From the NCBI RefSeq assembly GCF_947507565.1, contig NC_089194.1, positions 930,001 through 994,000 of the forward strand: 64,000 nt of DNA, written 5' to 3'. Of the stretch, positions 1-9,603 are shown one piece after another. The number at the start of each line of letters is the position of its first letter. Positions within the stretch are counted from its first letter, which is position 1. The notes beneath the pieces were generated by a model. That model was given only the letters and a program-made list of their open reading frames with translations. It was not told the DNA's origin and did no database searches. The translations under genes and the position numbers were made by a program. The DNA is from Oscarella lobularis (Eukaryota; Porifera; Homoscleromorpha; Homosclerophorida; Oscarellidae).

Positions 1-813
1 TTTGTCGTGCTCAGCAGAGCACTTGGACTTCCAAGTGCTCTCTTTCGGCGGTAATTACGCCATTGGTCGAGCGGTGAAACGTATCCCACCCGCGACTCCA
101 TGAGTCGGTTACTGCAGTTATACGAGATATTCAACACTCGAGCAATGCCTAGAAATGGTCAGGCTGCGTCCTAGCGTCTAGGACACTAGAAGAGTCACTA
201 GAAGAGAAGAGAAGGGGCCCCTCACCACGTGACTTCGCGACGCGTACGCTTTGCCGGGCACACCCACACTCGAACGAACAACCTGTTCATTGCAACTACA
301 CTTTGCACATTTGTACAACATTTGTCTAGTAAGCAGATGTGAGGATCTCTGTCTAGGAGGGCCGTCTAGGAGATACTTCCGCCTCGTGACAAAACACAGA
401 TCTAAAAAACGTCAGTATACTATAGTCCTGCGTGTACGTCAACGAACTCATGACTCTGAATCCTACTTTTGATACGTTCAGTGAGTCGTTTCTACGCGGT
501 ATGCTAGAGTATAAACTAAAGTAGGCTATGATAACAATTTTAGTACTAAAGGCGGGTAATGCTTTCGTAAATTATCAGAAATAACAGAAATCTGACTCAA
601 TTCAAAGTATACTAGATAAACTGCACGTGTAGGTCACATCTAGACTTTTGGGAAAGAGCGCAATGGAAAGGTAATAGATGAAAATCGACTTCGTTTTAAC
701 TCTTCGTCAAGAAAACGAGCGCTTATAGGTCAAATCATTTGTTTCTGCCTAACCAAGTCGTTGAACACGCAACAGCGTCAGCGAGAATCTACGTAAAAGA
801 TGTTCCAAAGCAG
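1..813. other. Intergenic sequence 3' of the first arrestin gene
   Basis: No gene is seen here. The only structure I can support is a repeat copy at about 362-510 that matches 2519-2640. Short open frames in the stretch have no recognisable protein character. Confidence 0.5.
362..510. repeat. Duplicated arrestin 3'-flank, copy 1
   Basis: The stretch beginning tacttccgcctcgtgac and running through acttttgatac is nearly identical to 2519-2640. The second copy lies immediately 3' of the second arrestin gene (stop at 2646) and this one about 300 bp 3' of the first (stop at 814). It is best read as the flank of a tandem gene duplication. Confidence 0.75.
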
Positions 814-2460
814 TTAGTACCTGTAGACAATATTGCTTGGTTGTGGATAATAAAGAACGTGACTGGGAGGCTGCTGAACAACGTAATGCACTCCAACTGA
901 CGGCGGCGCGTACATGGGTACGGGAGGAGGTGGCGGCGGCGGCGGAGGCGGAGCTGATGGAATGAGAGCACGGGTATGTGCCCGTGGATAAGCGACTGCT
1001 GGTGAAGCGTAAGATGCAGACGGTAAAGGCGGGGCCGATGGAACAGCAGGAATCGAAGTCAGATCTCCGCTGCAAGACTGAGAAAAAGACGAAGAATTTG
1101 GAGGCGAAGACATCAAAGCGGCCGTGTATGGCGGAGACGGATCTGATTGGGCAACAGAACTCGAAGGCAAAACAGTGGAAGCAGCAGCGGGCGGCGAAGG
1201 CAGAGTCGATAAAGCGCCAACAGCTGAGTTGGTAAGAGAAGGAGATGGCGGAGGCGATGGAGCCGTCGGAGAGGTAGCTTGCATAGAAAACGGCTGATGA
1301 ACAATGACGCGTACGTCATCTGTCGCCGTGTCTACGCTCGGCAATGCGGCAGCGGCTTTCTCCTCAGAATCAAATGCAAGATCGGACGTCGACGGCAAAC
1401 CAGAAATCGCCTCCTCGCCGCCTTCGTCATCGTCGTTGTCGTCGCTACCGCCGCGTCGATTAGGCGACGAAGAAGTGTCGTCGTTACTGTCGTCGTTGCT
1501 ATGGCAACGGGGTTCCCGAACGTTGGCAAGCAATATCGGTAGAACAACCCTCAAATAATCGCAGCACTCCACCGGAAGGGAAACGTCGATTTGCACGTGG
1601 TGACGAAGCTCGATAATGCGACAGTTAGTGATGGACGGACTCGTAGCCGGCACCTCGATTCGTTCGTTCACCCACGTCTCGTCGACGCTGCGCGGCGCGA
1701 CGGGCTTCCCAAAGAGCCTGCGCAAAACGTTCGTGTGCTGTTTCGCGCAAAACGCAACGGAGGCGACGAGCGTGCAGCGCACGCCGTCGAGCATTCGATT
1801 CGATTCGTTCTCGACTCGAGCCGACAGGAGAATCGAGTCGCCGCCGAGCGCCGAAAAAGCGCGGCGATTCAACCGAGCGCGCACGCGCACGGGACCCGAC
1901 TTGCAACAGCAACAGCATACGTATGCCTCCTCTTCGCATTCGACCGGCGAATTGGCGTCGGATCGATTGAAATCGGCGAGATCTTGAACGACAGCGAACG
2001 ACTCCGCGACGTCGTAGTCTTTCTTTCGCGCCGGTCGGACGACAGTCGCCGAGATCCAATACTCGATCGAACCGTCGGTTTCGTCGGTTTCGTGCGCGAA
2101 CGACGGCGGAATTTTCGTCGCGTCGGGCAGGACGAAGGCGAAGGCGAAGGCGTGCTCGCCGCGGGACAAGACGTCGCATTTCGTCTTCTTCGACGTCCGT
2201 TCGCAGTCGGCGAGTTCGTTTCCCCAAAGGGTTAGCGTTTTGTTAAGTAGCTGTTCTTCGGCGCTGCTCGGATGTCCGTCGCCGGCGCTATCGTCCGCTG
2301 TCCAATGGGCGGCGCTGGCGCGTCCGCGCAGGCGAACGCGAATGGCGCGCGCGGGAAGGGGCTTGTTCAACTCCAAGCGAATGCTGCCCGAAATTTTTTC
2401 GCCCGTACGATAGGTGCTTTTGTCGTCGTCGAATTCGATAACGAAGCTCTTGAGTTTCAT
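814..2460 (-). CDS. Alpha-arrestin (ARRDC-like), long proline-rich tail
   Basis: Single-exon frame of 548 aa with ATG at 2460. Residues about 1-170 look like an arrestin N domain (start MKLKSFVIEFDDDKSTYRTG; RIRLRG-type strand; ALTLWG/GEHAFAFAFVLP region), about 190-310 like the arrestin C domain (RVRARLNRRAFS, ILLSARVENES). A CCCCC run precedes the second domain. The tail from about 330 is acidic then Pro/Ser-rich, with a run of ten prolines. I see no strict PPxY motif, the element by which many alpha-arrestins recruit NEDD4-type ubiquitin ligases; the paralogue next door has two. Alpha-arrestins act at membranes as adaptors for cargo ubiquitination and endocytosis. The pair is a tandem duplication. 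Confidence 0.85.
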   Translation of the reverse strand: MKLKSFVIEFDDDKSTYRTGEKISGSIRLELNKPLPARAIRVRLRGRASAAHWTADDSAGDGHPSSAEEQLLNKTLTLWGNELADCERTSKKTKCDVLSRGEHAFAFAFVLPDATKIPPSFAHETDETDGSIEYWISATVVRPARKKDYDVAESFAVVQDLADFNRSDANSPVECEEEAYVCCCCCKSGPVRVRARLNRRAFSALGGDSILLSARVENESNRMLDGVRCTLVASVAFCAKQHTNVLRRLFGKPVAPRSVDETWVNERIEVPATSPSITNCRIIELRHHVQIDVSLPVECCDYLRVVLPILLANVREPRCHSNDDSNDDTSSSPNRRGGSDDNDDDEGGEEAISGLPSTSDLAFDSEEKAAAALPSVDTATDDVRVIVHQPFSMQATSPTAPSPPPSPSLTNSAVGALSTLPSPPAAASTVLPSSSVAQSDPSPPYTAALMSSPPNSSSFSQSCSGDLTSIPAVPSAPPLPSASYASPAVAYPRAHTRALIPSAPPPPPPPPPPVPMYAPPSVGVHYVVQQPPSHVLYYPQPSNIVYRY

Positions 2461-2518
2461 CTTCTGTTTCGTGCATGCGTGCCAGTCGTGATCGGATGTG
2501 ACGGTGACGATCTCGATG

Positions 2519-2640
2519 CGGTACTTCCGCCTCGTGACAAAACACAGATCTAAAAAATGTCAGTATAGTACTATAGTCCCGCGTACACGTCATGACTCTG
2601 AATTCTACTTTTGATACGAGTCGTTTCTACTAGAGTATTA
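2519..2640. repeat. Duplicated arrestin 3'-flank, copy 2
   Basis: Matches 362-510 over most of its length with small indels. It lies between the first arrestin start codon and the second arrestin stop codon. Confidence 0.75.
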
Positions 2641-2645
2641 ATTAA

Positions 2646-3755
2646 CTAGACTACGATCTTGGCTCTAAAATCATGCATACCGTATTCTGAGTAAGGAGGT
2701 GGTTGTGGCGAAGGAGCGGCGGCGTATGGTGGAGGCGGCGTAGCGCGCAAAAGAGACGGAATATCGTTCTCGTCGCCATGGCAACAAGATCGCGGTAAAC
2801 TACTAGCGAGTAAAACGGGCAAAAGAAGCTGCACTTTCGACGCCGGAACGACGAGATGCACGCAGTAGAGGAGACTAATAACGTCGCACTCATTGCCATG
2901 TACGGACGGAGCCACGTCCGACACGTCGATTCGCAGGTTCAACCACGCGTAGTGACTCGACGGCGCAATAGGTTTCTCCGCGACGAACTCCCACAGAACT
3001 CTCTCGAAAATTCGACTCGCGCACAGACCGGCGCGCGCGGTCGTAAAGGCGACGAACCGGCAGCGCAAGCCGTCGAACGTTCGAATCGTTCGATTGTCGA
3101 CTTGAACCGACAGATAGATGGAGTCTTCGACGGCCGAATAAATGACACGATTCAAATGGGCACAAACACTTAGACGACCTTCGACGGCGTCACTGTGTGA
3201 TTGGCGAGAGAACGTCGAGCGGCTTGCAATGCGTCTCTCCGTGCTGTGTTCAATAGGCGGACTGCAGTTGACTCGATCGATATTGACGTAGCGAACGATT
3301 GTCAATGATTTCTCGATTTTATAGTCGTCTTTCCATCGTCGAACAATTTTCGCCGTGAGCCAATAGTCTATCGATAGGTCTTCGAGCGGCGATTTTTGCT
3401 CGAACGACGGCGGAAGTTTCGACGTGGGTAAAACGATTTTGAAAGTGAATTCGTGTTCACCCGGATATAAGGCGGAATTTCGTATAGGTTTTCCCCAAAG
3501 GGTTAGCGATTCGTGCAGTAGGGATTTTCTTTTCGAATGCGTCGCCGCGGTGTAGACCATCTCGCTGTCCCAGTCCTCTTCGATCCACTTCGCCGAAGCG
3601 CGGCCGCGTAGGCAAATGCGAACGGCGCGCGCCCGAACGACGCCGTTCAGTTGGAAGCGAACGCGACCCGAAATCGTATCGCCGAGGCAATAGGTCGTCT
3701 TTTCGTCGTCCAACGCGATGGCGAACATGGCGAGTTTCGTGGAAGTGAACGTCAT
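2646..3755 (-). CDS. Alpha-arrestin (ARRDC-like) with two PPxY motifs
   Basis: Single-exon frame of 369 aa, ATG at 3755. N-terminal arrestin-like sheet (LAMFAIALDDEKTTYCLGDT, RVRFQLNG, AVRICLRGRAS, SLTLWGKPI, YPGEHEFTFKIVLP) aligns by eye with the neighbouring 548-aa gene; the C domain follows (SVCAHLNRVIYSAVEDSIYLSVQVDN). The short tail contains PPPPY and PPPY, both satisfying PPxY, the docking element for WW domains of NEDD4-family E3 ligases. It therefore looks like a ligase-recruiting trafficking adaptor, whereas its paralogue has lost or never had that signal. Same strand as the paralogue, separated by about 190 bp. Confidence 0.88.
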   Translation of the reverse strand: MTFTSTKLAMFAIALDDEKTTYCLGDTISGRVRFQLNGVVRARAVRICLRGRASAKWIEEDWDSEMVYTAATHSKRKSLLHESLTLWGKPIRNSALYPGEHEFTFKIVLPTSKLPPSFEQKSPLEDLSIDYWLTAKIVRRWKDDYKIEKSLTIVRYVNIDRVNCSPPIEHSTERRIASRSTFSRQSHSDAVEGRLSVCAHLNRVIYSAVEDSIYLSVQVDNRTIRTFDGLRCRFVAFTTARAGLCASRIFERVLWEFVAEKPIAPSSHYAWLNLRIDVSDVAPSVHGNECDVISLLYCVHLVVPASKVQLLLPVLLASSLPRSCCHGDENDIPSLLRATPPPPYAAAPSPQPPPYSEYGMHDFRAKIVV

Positions 3756-4008
3756 TAATACACATCCGGGGCTTCGTGTTCACGTGCTCCATTCCTCTTC
3801 TCTTCTGCTTGCTCGGCCGCTTGCTCGAGTATGCAAAAGTTTTGCAATACAGTATTTTAATTAATTCCCGCGAAAATTATCGGCTTCTTACGTACGGTAC
3901 GTTCCTTCTATAGTCATAACACGGCCCAGTACTAAGCCGCGTATTTTTGTTTTAATTAACCTGCATTTGAATAGATTTCCCAATATGTTTTCCTGTAGTA
4001 GGTCACGT

Positions 4009-4044
4009 GATAGGGTTAGGGGAGTTTCCTAACCCTCCTCTATC
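4009..4044. repeat. Imperfect hairpin
   Basis: GATAG..GGTTAGG is followed after a short loop by CCTAACCC..CTATC; the right arm has a small extra bulge. I see no flanking direct repeat. It lies just upstream of the sulfotransferase gene. Confidence 0.5.
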
Positions 4045-4064
4045 GGTGCCACATGACGTCGAAG

Positions 4065-4108
4065 CTAAAACCACGGATACTAGAATCTTCTAGTATCCGT
4101 GCTAAAAC
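4065..4108. mobile_element. 30-bp palindromic insertion with 7-bp target duplication
   Basis: Core 4072-4101 is two perfect 14-nt arms (cacggatactagaa and its exact reverse complement) around a 2-nt spacer. It is flanked by identical CTAAAAC at 4065-4071 and 4102-4108, as expected of target-site duplication. The same terminal CACGGATA and a 7-bp repeat occur at 25914-25966. There is no room for a coding sequence, so the element would be non-autonomous. It sits across the 5' end of the sulfotransferase reading frame. Confidence 0.8.
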
Positions 4109-5235
4109 CAACCGTTATCGTCTTGATCGTCGCTGTGCTGGTAGCGCTGACGGTCGTCGCAATGCTTCGACACGCCAAACGCGACGGTAGCGCGTCGCAT
4201 CGTCGCCCTTTCGGCGCAAAACCGAATGTCTACTCGAACTCGAAGATCGTCGTCCCAAACAGACCGAGACGCCGTCAAGTCGCATCGCCAACGCGCAATT
4301 TCGTCTTTATAAAGATCCACAAAACGGGCAGCGCTTCGATAAGGCAAATCCTGGAGAAGGTCATAAAAAATCACAATCTGATCGAAGTCGTTCCGAAGTC
4401 GAGAACATTCGGATTCGGTCGATATTTCGATCCCTCGACGTACTATCATTCTCACAAGCCTGGAGAGTACAACGCTCTCATAGCGCATTCTCGCTTCAAG
4501 CCGAGCGTGACTAATCGTCTCATTCGGAATCCCGTTTATTTTACGATTCTTCGAAATCCCGAAACTCTATTTCTATCGGCGTTCGATTATTTTCCGCATG
4601 TTCGAAAATGCGCCGGAGGAATTGGCGTGAGCCCTATCGACGTCTTGGATAATCCGAGCACATATTTCCCAAAACTTCAGAAATGCAAAGAGCACTTTTA
4701 TATCGTCAACTCGATGGCCAATGAAATGGGACTCGATCCTCCGTACTTGGACGATGACGTGCAGGCGAAAATTCGTGAAATGGAGAAGACGTTTAGTTTG
4801 GTCATGATAATGGAACACAGTGCGGAATCCATGGTTATGCTTCGTCGAACGCTCAATTGGAATCTGAGTGACGTCGTCGGCATGCCAACGAATACGCATC
4901 CGGAATTCAAAAGCGACGACGAGACGTTATCCGATTACGAAAAGCTAATTGCACATCACGAGGCCAATGTTTTGACGGAGAAACACAAGGCTGTGTTGCG
5001 ACATTGGTTGCACGCCGATTTTCTCATCTACGAGCGTTTTCTGAAAATATTTGAAGAGAAAATTCGCAAAGAAGAAGAAGAGACGGGAGATTTTCAGGCG
5101 GAGGTCGAGCTGTACAAAGAAGCAATGGTGGCTTTGTGTAAGGGAAAAGGAATCGAAGATATGCACAGTGCTATCTCACGGCTGAAGCATGGCCGTCTGG
5201 AAATGTTCAAGTGGTATACTAATAAGAGAAATTGA
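4099..5235 (+). CDS. Gal3ST-like carbohydrate sulfotransferase, start disrupted
   Basis: Resembles the galactose-3-O-sulfotransferase family: type II Golgi enzymes transferring sulfate from PAPS to galactose of glycans. Visible: hydrophobic N-terminal anchor (VIVLIVAVLVALTVV), PAPS 5'-phosphosulfate-binding loop FVFIKIHKTGSASI, and 3'-phosphate-binding region YFTILRNPETLFLSAFDYF; about 378 residues, normal length for the family. The open frame from 4099 begins with GTG. An ATG at 4053 would be in frame with the anchor only if the 37-bp insertion (30-bp palindrome plus one 7-bp duplicate) were absent; with it, that ATG runs out of frame into a stop. The first in-frame ATG (4162) lies after the membrane anchor. 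The catalytic part is intact, so the gene is either recently damaged, polymorphic, or uses an unseen upstream exon. Confidence 0.8.
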   Translation: MLKPTVIVLIVAVLVALTVVAMLRHAKRDGSASHRRPFGAKPNVYSNSKIVVPNRPRRRQVASPTRNFVFIKIHKTGSASIRQILEKVIKNHNLIEVVPKSRTFGFGRYFDPSTYYHSHKPGEYNALIAHSRFKPSVTNRLIRNPVYFTILRNPETLFLSAFDYFPHVRKCAGGIGVSPIDVLDNPSTYFPKLQKCKEHFYIVNSMANEMGLDPPYLDDDVQAKIREMEKTFSLVMIMEHSAESMVMLRRTLNWNLSDVVGMPTNTHPEFKSDDETLSDYEKLIAHHEANVLTEKHKAVLRHWLHADFLIYERFLKIFEEKIRKEEEETGDFQAEVELYKEAMVALCKGKGIEDMHSAISRLKHGRLEMFKWYTNKRN

Positions 5236-6183
5236 ACGCTTGCGCCAAGGTTTGCACATTAATTATTATTATTACAAGAGCAATGTACTAATAGCACTGA
5301 GTAATATTGTTAATATTATTATTACTGTGTATTATATGTACTAAAATTTTTTATTATTATTCGATATTTAGGTAGACATCTGTCGCTTGTCCGGGTTTTT
5401 TACATCACGTGTCTTCTGACTCTTCTCCCTTTTCTTTTTCGCGACGGAGCCGAAAGGGTCCTTAGGGTCGCTTTTCGCGGTTTCTCGCTACGAGCGCTTT
5501 CCTAAGTAGAAGCAAACGAATGTTAATAGCTCGATTCTTTGAGGTGAGGCCCCCTTTCTCCGTCGCCGTTCGAGAGGACGATCAAATCGGTCCCAGGTCT
5601 ACGAAAACCGACTTCAAAACATACCGCTCTCTCTGTTCGCTCTCTCTCGTCGGAAAGAATCGCAATCTCCTCCGCTTTCTCCAACGGATGTTTTAGGCAA
5701 GAAATTTTTATATGAGACGTTCCTTAGACTTCCAATTCAGGAAAATGAAATCCTACTCTGTCTGGCGGAAGATTGACGTACACGTACAATATGGATCTTT
5801 CTCTTGCTGTCAGCCGGCTCGTCCGCACCTTTTTTAGCAATTTCTACACTCTATAGACGGAGGCACGAGAGAGAGCTTCAGTTCGTCTCTTTTTCAACGA
5901 GAAATTGTACGTAGAAAACTTTGAAAGTAAATCTAGAACTTGCGACGCGTTGCGCGGAACGAAGACCACAAAGAGCCGGCCGGTTTCTGATGCAAAGGCA
6001 ATTGGTATTACAATTCAAATCGAAAGGTGCGCTCATTGCAATTCATATAACTGTTACATCCCCGCAAATTTTTGGTAGCTTTTACTGAATTTGGCAGAAG
6101 AAGAGAAACCGGAAGAATAGACTTCGTTTTGTACATTAATTAATCCCGTCTTTTTGTATTGCACGATATCGGATTTTGTAGCA
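5236..6183. other. Intergenic, no gene seen
   Basis: AT-rich just after the sulfotransferase stop, with ATT-rich runs around 5265-5360. I see no coding signal or RNA gene. Confidence 0.4.
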
Positions 6184-6533
6184 TGGGGTCCTGAGCACGA
6201 CCTCGCCTAAGACAACTGCTCATTGGGTCCTGAGCATGACCCACATCAAAAACTGCTTCGGTCCTGAGCATGACCGGCATCAAAACTGCTCACCTACGGG
6301 TCCTGAGCAAGACCCGACAATAAACTGCTCAAAAAAACGCAGAGGAAAGACTGTTGTATTTCAATAAAGAAAAAATTGCAAAATTCTGTCCCCTTTTGTT
6401 CTAGGGCAGTTTCAACGGGGTCGTGCCCAGGACCCCACATGGAGCAGTTTTATTTTTTTCACGGGGTCATGCTCAGGACCCCATTGGAGCAGTTTTTTGC
6501 AGGCGGTCGTGCTCAGGACCACCCTGCCTCTAA
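6184..6533. mobile_element. Foldback element with repeat-built inverted arms
   Basis: The left arm holds four direct copies of GGTCCTGAGCAYGACC, each followed by a short spacer and an ACTGCTC-type stretch. The right arm holds three copies in inverted orientation (GGTCATGCTCAGGACC preceded by GAGCAGTTTT). Between them lie about 110 bp of unrelated sequence. Arms made of tandem subrepeats in opposite orientation are typical of foldback elements. No open frame of note is inside. Confidence 0.7.
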
Positions 6534-7343
6534 AACGACAGCGTCTTGCGTAAATGGAGACAAGGGAAACATAAATACTAATTACCTGTAGGCTCGTCGT
6601 ACAAGAAACGAGTTCTTCCGCCTTTTCCGAAATTCTCGAGACAAGAAAAAAACGAGAGCCACCAACTAGATCCGCGCACTTGGAAGTTCCTCTAAATAAT
6701 TGCAGTGTCGGAAACTTTTAAAAAAGCAATCAAGTGATTTGCTTACTTAGTCCGCGTTGGATCAACCGTATACAAGGCTATATCTTCATAGATCCTTAGC
6801 ATCTGTTGGCGATCACGAGGCGGATGGCCGAAAATTCACGAAAGCGAATTTGGTTGGCCTTCCGATGTCTCTCGATCAGACTCTAGAAAAAAGAGAAGGA
6901 AAGAGAATTCCACTAGAAGCAAATCCATGCGACGCACGATTGCTTGGTGGCGAGTGGATGCGGACGCGCTAGAGTAGCTGCGATCGACTCGACAGCGATA
7001 TCGGCGAAAATCGTCGTTAGACAAACGCTAAGAGCGCGAATAAGACCTGCAGGCTGTACAATGTAGCGATGCAATCGCTCGATGCTAGCTGCGTGGTTCG
7101 GACGTCCACACGAAAAGAAACGCTCAGGCTTCATCGGCGCAGACGAAACTGATCGACAGAGTTTCGAAGCTCGTTGTCTGGTTTTGGCCCGTTCAATGCC
7201 TTGTAGAACAGCTCCTTTCTCTTGTCTCGGCTGAATCGGCTGAGGTCACGCCACGCCAGCTCACCAGGCAAGGAGAACGTAATCTAGCGCACTGCGACGA
7301 ATTGATCAATAACTGAGATATTGCGGTTTCGCGGCTTTTCCTT

Positions 7344-7421
7344 CAGCTGTTCCCTCAGCTGTTCCGTCAGCTGGCAAGAAACGAGTTGCGGTTTGACGTC
7401 GTCATCTGTTCATGTCAGCTG
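7344..7421. promoter_or_regulatory. Cluster of four CAGCTG E-boxes
   Basis: CAGCTG occurs at 7344, 7356, 7368 and 7416, the first three at exact 12-bp spacing, about 250-330 bp upstream of the first secreted-protein gene. CAGCTG is the classical bHLH binding hexamer. The paralogous gene also has a CAGCTG cluster upstream (10932-11032). Function is inferred only. Confidence 0.45.
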
Positions 7422-7605
7422 CAGCTTTTTTAGGTCCAGAAAAAGAAAATCGAAGGCTATTATAAGCTAAAAGCGACCGCTTGGCATCGCACTTTGTTGT
7501 AGAAAGCAACGAGAAAAAGAGTTTACGCCCAATCACTAACAGGCTAACAGACCCTGCATGGATTACCAAACTTCCTGTGATGACTTCATCCATCCTTATA
7601 GCGCA

Positions 7606-7616
7606 ACTATATAAGG
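7606..7616 (+). promoter_or_regulatory. Candidate TATA box
   Basis: CTATATAAGG about 60 bp before the ATG at 7672. The paralogue has TTTATAAGG at about 11467, a similar distance before its ATG, and both are followed by TCACAGAGCTA, suggesting a conserved core promoter and transcript start. Confidence 0.55.
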
Positions 7617-7671
7617 AAGGGCACGGCGGTATCTTTTCACAGAGCTAATCGACGACGTCATCGTAGAGATT

Positions 7672-8598
7672 ATGAAAGCGACTTGCCTTCTCTTCGTCCT
7701 TCTTGGTGCAGCGGCATACTTTCAAAGTAACGCCGCCCTGACCGGTATAAGCGGCTTCAACGATAAGGGAACTATATATAACATTCTTTTCTGCATAAGA
7801 CGTTCTTGTTTCGGATAATGAAAACAAAAGCGCAGTGATGGAACCTTTGCCAATATCATGCAAAGCAATTTACAACCAGAGGCCTCAGAAGTACGAACCA
7901 GGCGTTTACCTTATACAGCCAAATGGGCATCCACAACCGTTCAACGTGATTTGAAATTGAATTTTATCGTGCCAGACATGTATCGTCTTCTTTTCTATAG
8001 GTTTCTTGCACGGTGTATGGGTACACTCTTCTAATGAAAGTCGACGGATCTAAGAACACTTTCAATTACAGCAATGATCTGTGGACGAACTCTGACACGT
8101 ACAAAGAAGAATACTATAACCTTGATCGAAATGAGACAAAATTGGCCTCATTTTCGACCGTGGAATTTACGGAGCTTTATCTTCGCCTTGTGACTTCAAA
8201 TGAAACTCGAGAAATGATTATACGTCACAGTGCGACCTCGATGATGGATTTATTCAAAAGCGGAAAGTACACAGCACTAACCATGGGAAGAGACGCATGG
8301 TTAGATTTGGTACCAGGTTCATATCTTCAAGACAACTGCAACATGGTAACTTGCATGCACTGTAACTCGATAAATATAAATGTGCTGATATAATTTTTAG
8401 GAGGGATTTAACGTCGAACCCCCATGCTGCCATAACGTGAGAATTGGAATCATTGCTAACAACGAAGAGAACTGCAACACTGCTGATTCCTGGATTGGGA
8501 TTGGTGCAGAAAATGATCAGATTAATACATGTGGCAGCTCTAGCAATTACACCAAAATCAATAACGTCCTTTCCTTTGCTTACGTTTTTGGCCGCTAA
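7672..8598 (+). CDS. Secreted SOMP5/fibrinogen-like protein, copy 1
   Basis: Four exons checked for phase: 7672-7744, 7836-7945, 8001-8345, 8401-8598 (241 aa). Signal peptide MKATCLLFVLLGAAAYFQSN. Exon 2 carries a fibrinogen-domain-like opening (SCKAIYNQRPQKYEPGVYLI). Exon 3 holds YTLLMKVDGS, FSTVEFTELYLRLV and LDLVPGSYLQDNCNM; exon 4 holds EGFNVEPPCC, VRIGIIANNEENCNTADSWI and a final FAYVFGR. This pattern resembles the uncharacterised skeletal organic matrix protein 5 described from Acropora and related cnidarian secreted proteins with a divergent fibrinogen-like C-terminal fold. Likely extracellular; ligand unknown. Shares exon sizes (345 and 198 nt) with the copy at 11524. Confidence 0.82.
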
Positions 8599-8984
8599 CT
8601 GATTTGAACGCAATCGACTTTTCAACGTTTTCCTTTGCTGTTTGCTGTTTGTATACCGTTTAGTGTGTTTCCTTGTAATTGCAGTGCTCAATAGTTCATT
8701 TCCTAGCATGTGATTTCTGTAAGGTATGAGACATCGACCACTCTTATCCATATGGCCCATTAGAATGCGGCGTATTCTTGTTTGACCTTCGCGTTGAATT
8801 AATTTCCGAACTCCTTTTCCTGTCTTAATTCTGTACAATCAAAAGCAGCGAGCGTTTTTGAGCTGAAAACGGAAAGTGGCACGTCCTTTTTAATTTTTTA
8901 ATTAATTTTACGCATTCTTTAATAATCACTTCAAACACCACATCCTGAAAGGGGCATCCGGGAATGCGAGAAAGACTCCTTACT
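8599..8984. other. Intergenic, no gene seen
   Basis: Sequence between the secreted-protein stop and the sulfotransferase remnant. Includes TTTTTAATTAATTTTA at about 8890. The antisense open frame over 8254-8838 runs across the intron and coding exons of the gene and is not supported. Confidence 0.4.
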
Positions 8985-8995
8985 CGTTTCCGTGT

Positions 8996-9592
8996 CCGTT
9001 ATCGTCTTGATCGTCGCTGTGCCGGTAGCACTGACCGTCGTAGCAATCCCAAACGGACCGAGACGCCGTCACGTCGCATCGCCGACGCGCAATTTCGTCT
9101 TTATCAAGATTCACAAAACGGGCAGCGCTTCGATCAGGCAAATGCTGGAGAAAGTCATAAAAAATCGCAATCTGATCGAAGTCGTTCCGAAGTCGAGAAC
9201 ATTCGGATTCGGTCGATATTTCAATCCCTCGACGTACTATAATTCTCACAAGCCTGGAGAGTACAACGCTCTCATAGCGCATTCTCGCTTCAAGCCGAGC
9301 GTGACTAATCGTCTCATACAGAATCCCGTTTATTTTACGATTCTTCGAAATCCAGAAACTCTATTTCCATCGGCGTTCGATTAGTTTCCGCAAGTTCGAA
9401 ATTGCGCCGGAGGAATTGGCGTGAGCCCTATCGACGTCTTGGATAATCCGAGCGCATATTTCCCAAAACTTCAGAAATGCGAAGAGCACTATTATATCGT
9501 CAACTCGATGGATAATGAAATGGGGCTCGATCCTCCGTACGATGACGTGCAGGCGAAAATTCGTGAAATGGAGAAGACGTTTAGTTTGGTTA
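8996..9592 (+). pseudogene. 5' fragment of the Gal3ST-like sulfotransferase
   Basis: Close copy of the first half of the gene at 4099, from the membrane anchor (VIVLIVAVPVALTVVAI) to the GMEKTFSLV region. Breaks: about 90 bp missing after the anchor, a TAT-to-TAG stop at 9382-9384 inside the FDYF motif, a 6-bp deletion around 9540 and complete loss of the 3' half. It ends abruptly in a TTAATTAATTAATTAATT tract at 9589-9608, next to a GTPase fragment in opposite orientation. Not functional. Confidence 0.88.
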
Positions 9593-9603
9593 ATTAATTA
9601 ATT

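Noticed and set aside
1591..2235. 214-aa open frame on the plus strand
   Set aside because: Wholly antisense to the arrestin gene and explained by its codon bias.
8254..8838. 194-aa minus-strand open frame
   Set aside because: Overlaps verified exons and an intron of the secreted protein and has no recognisable features.
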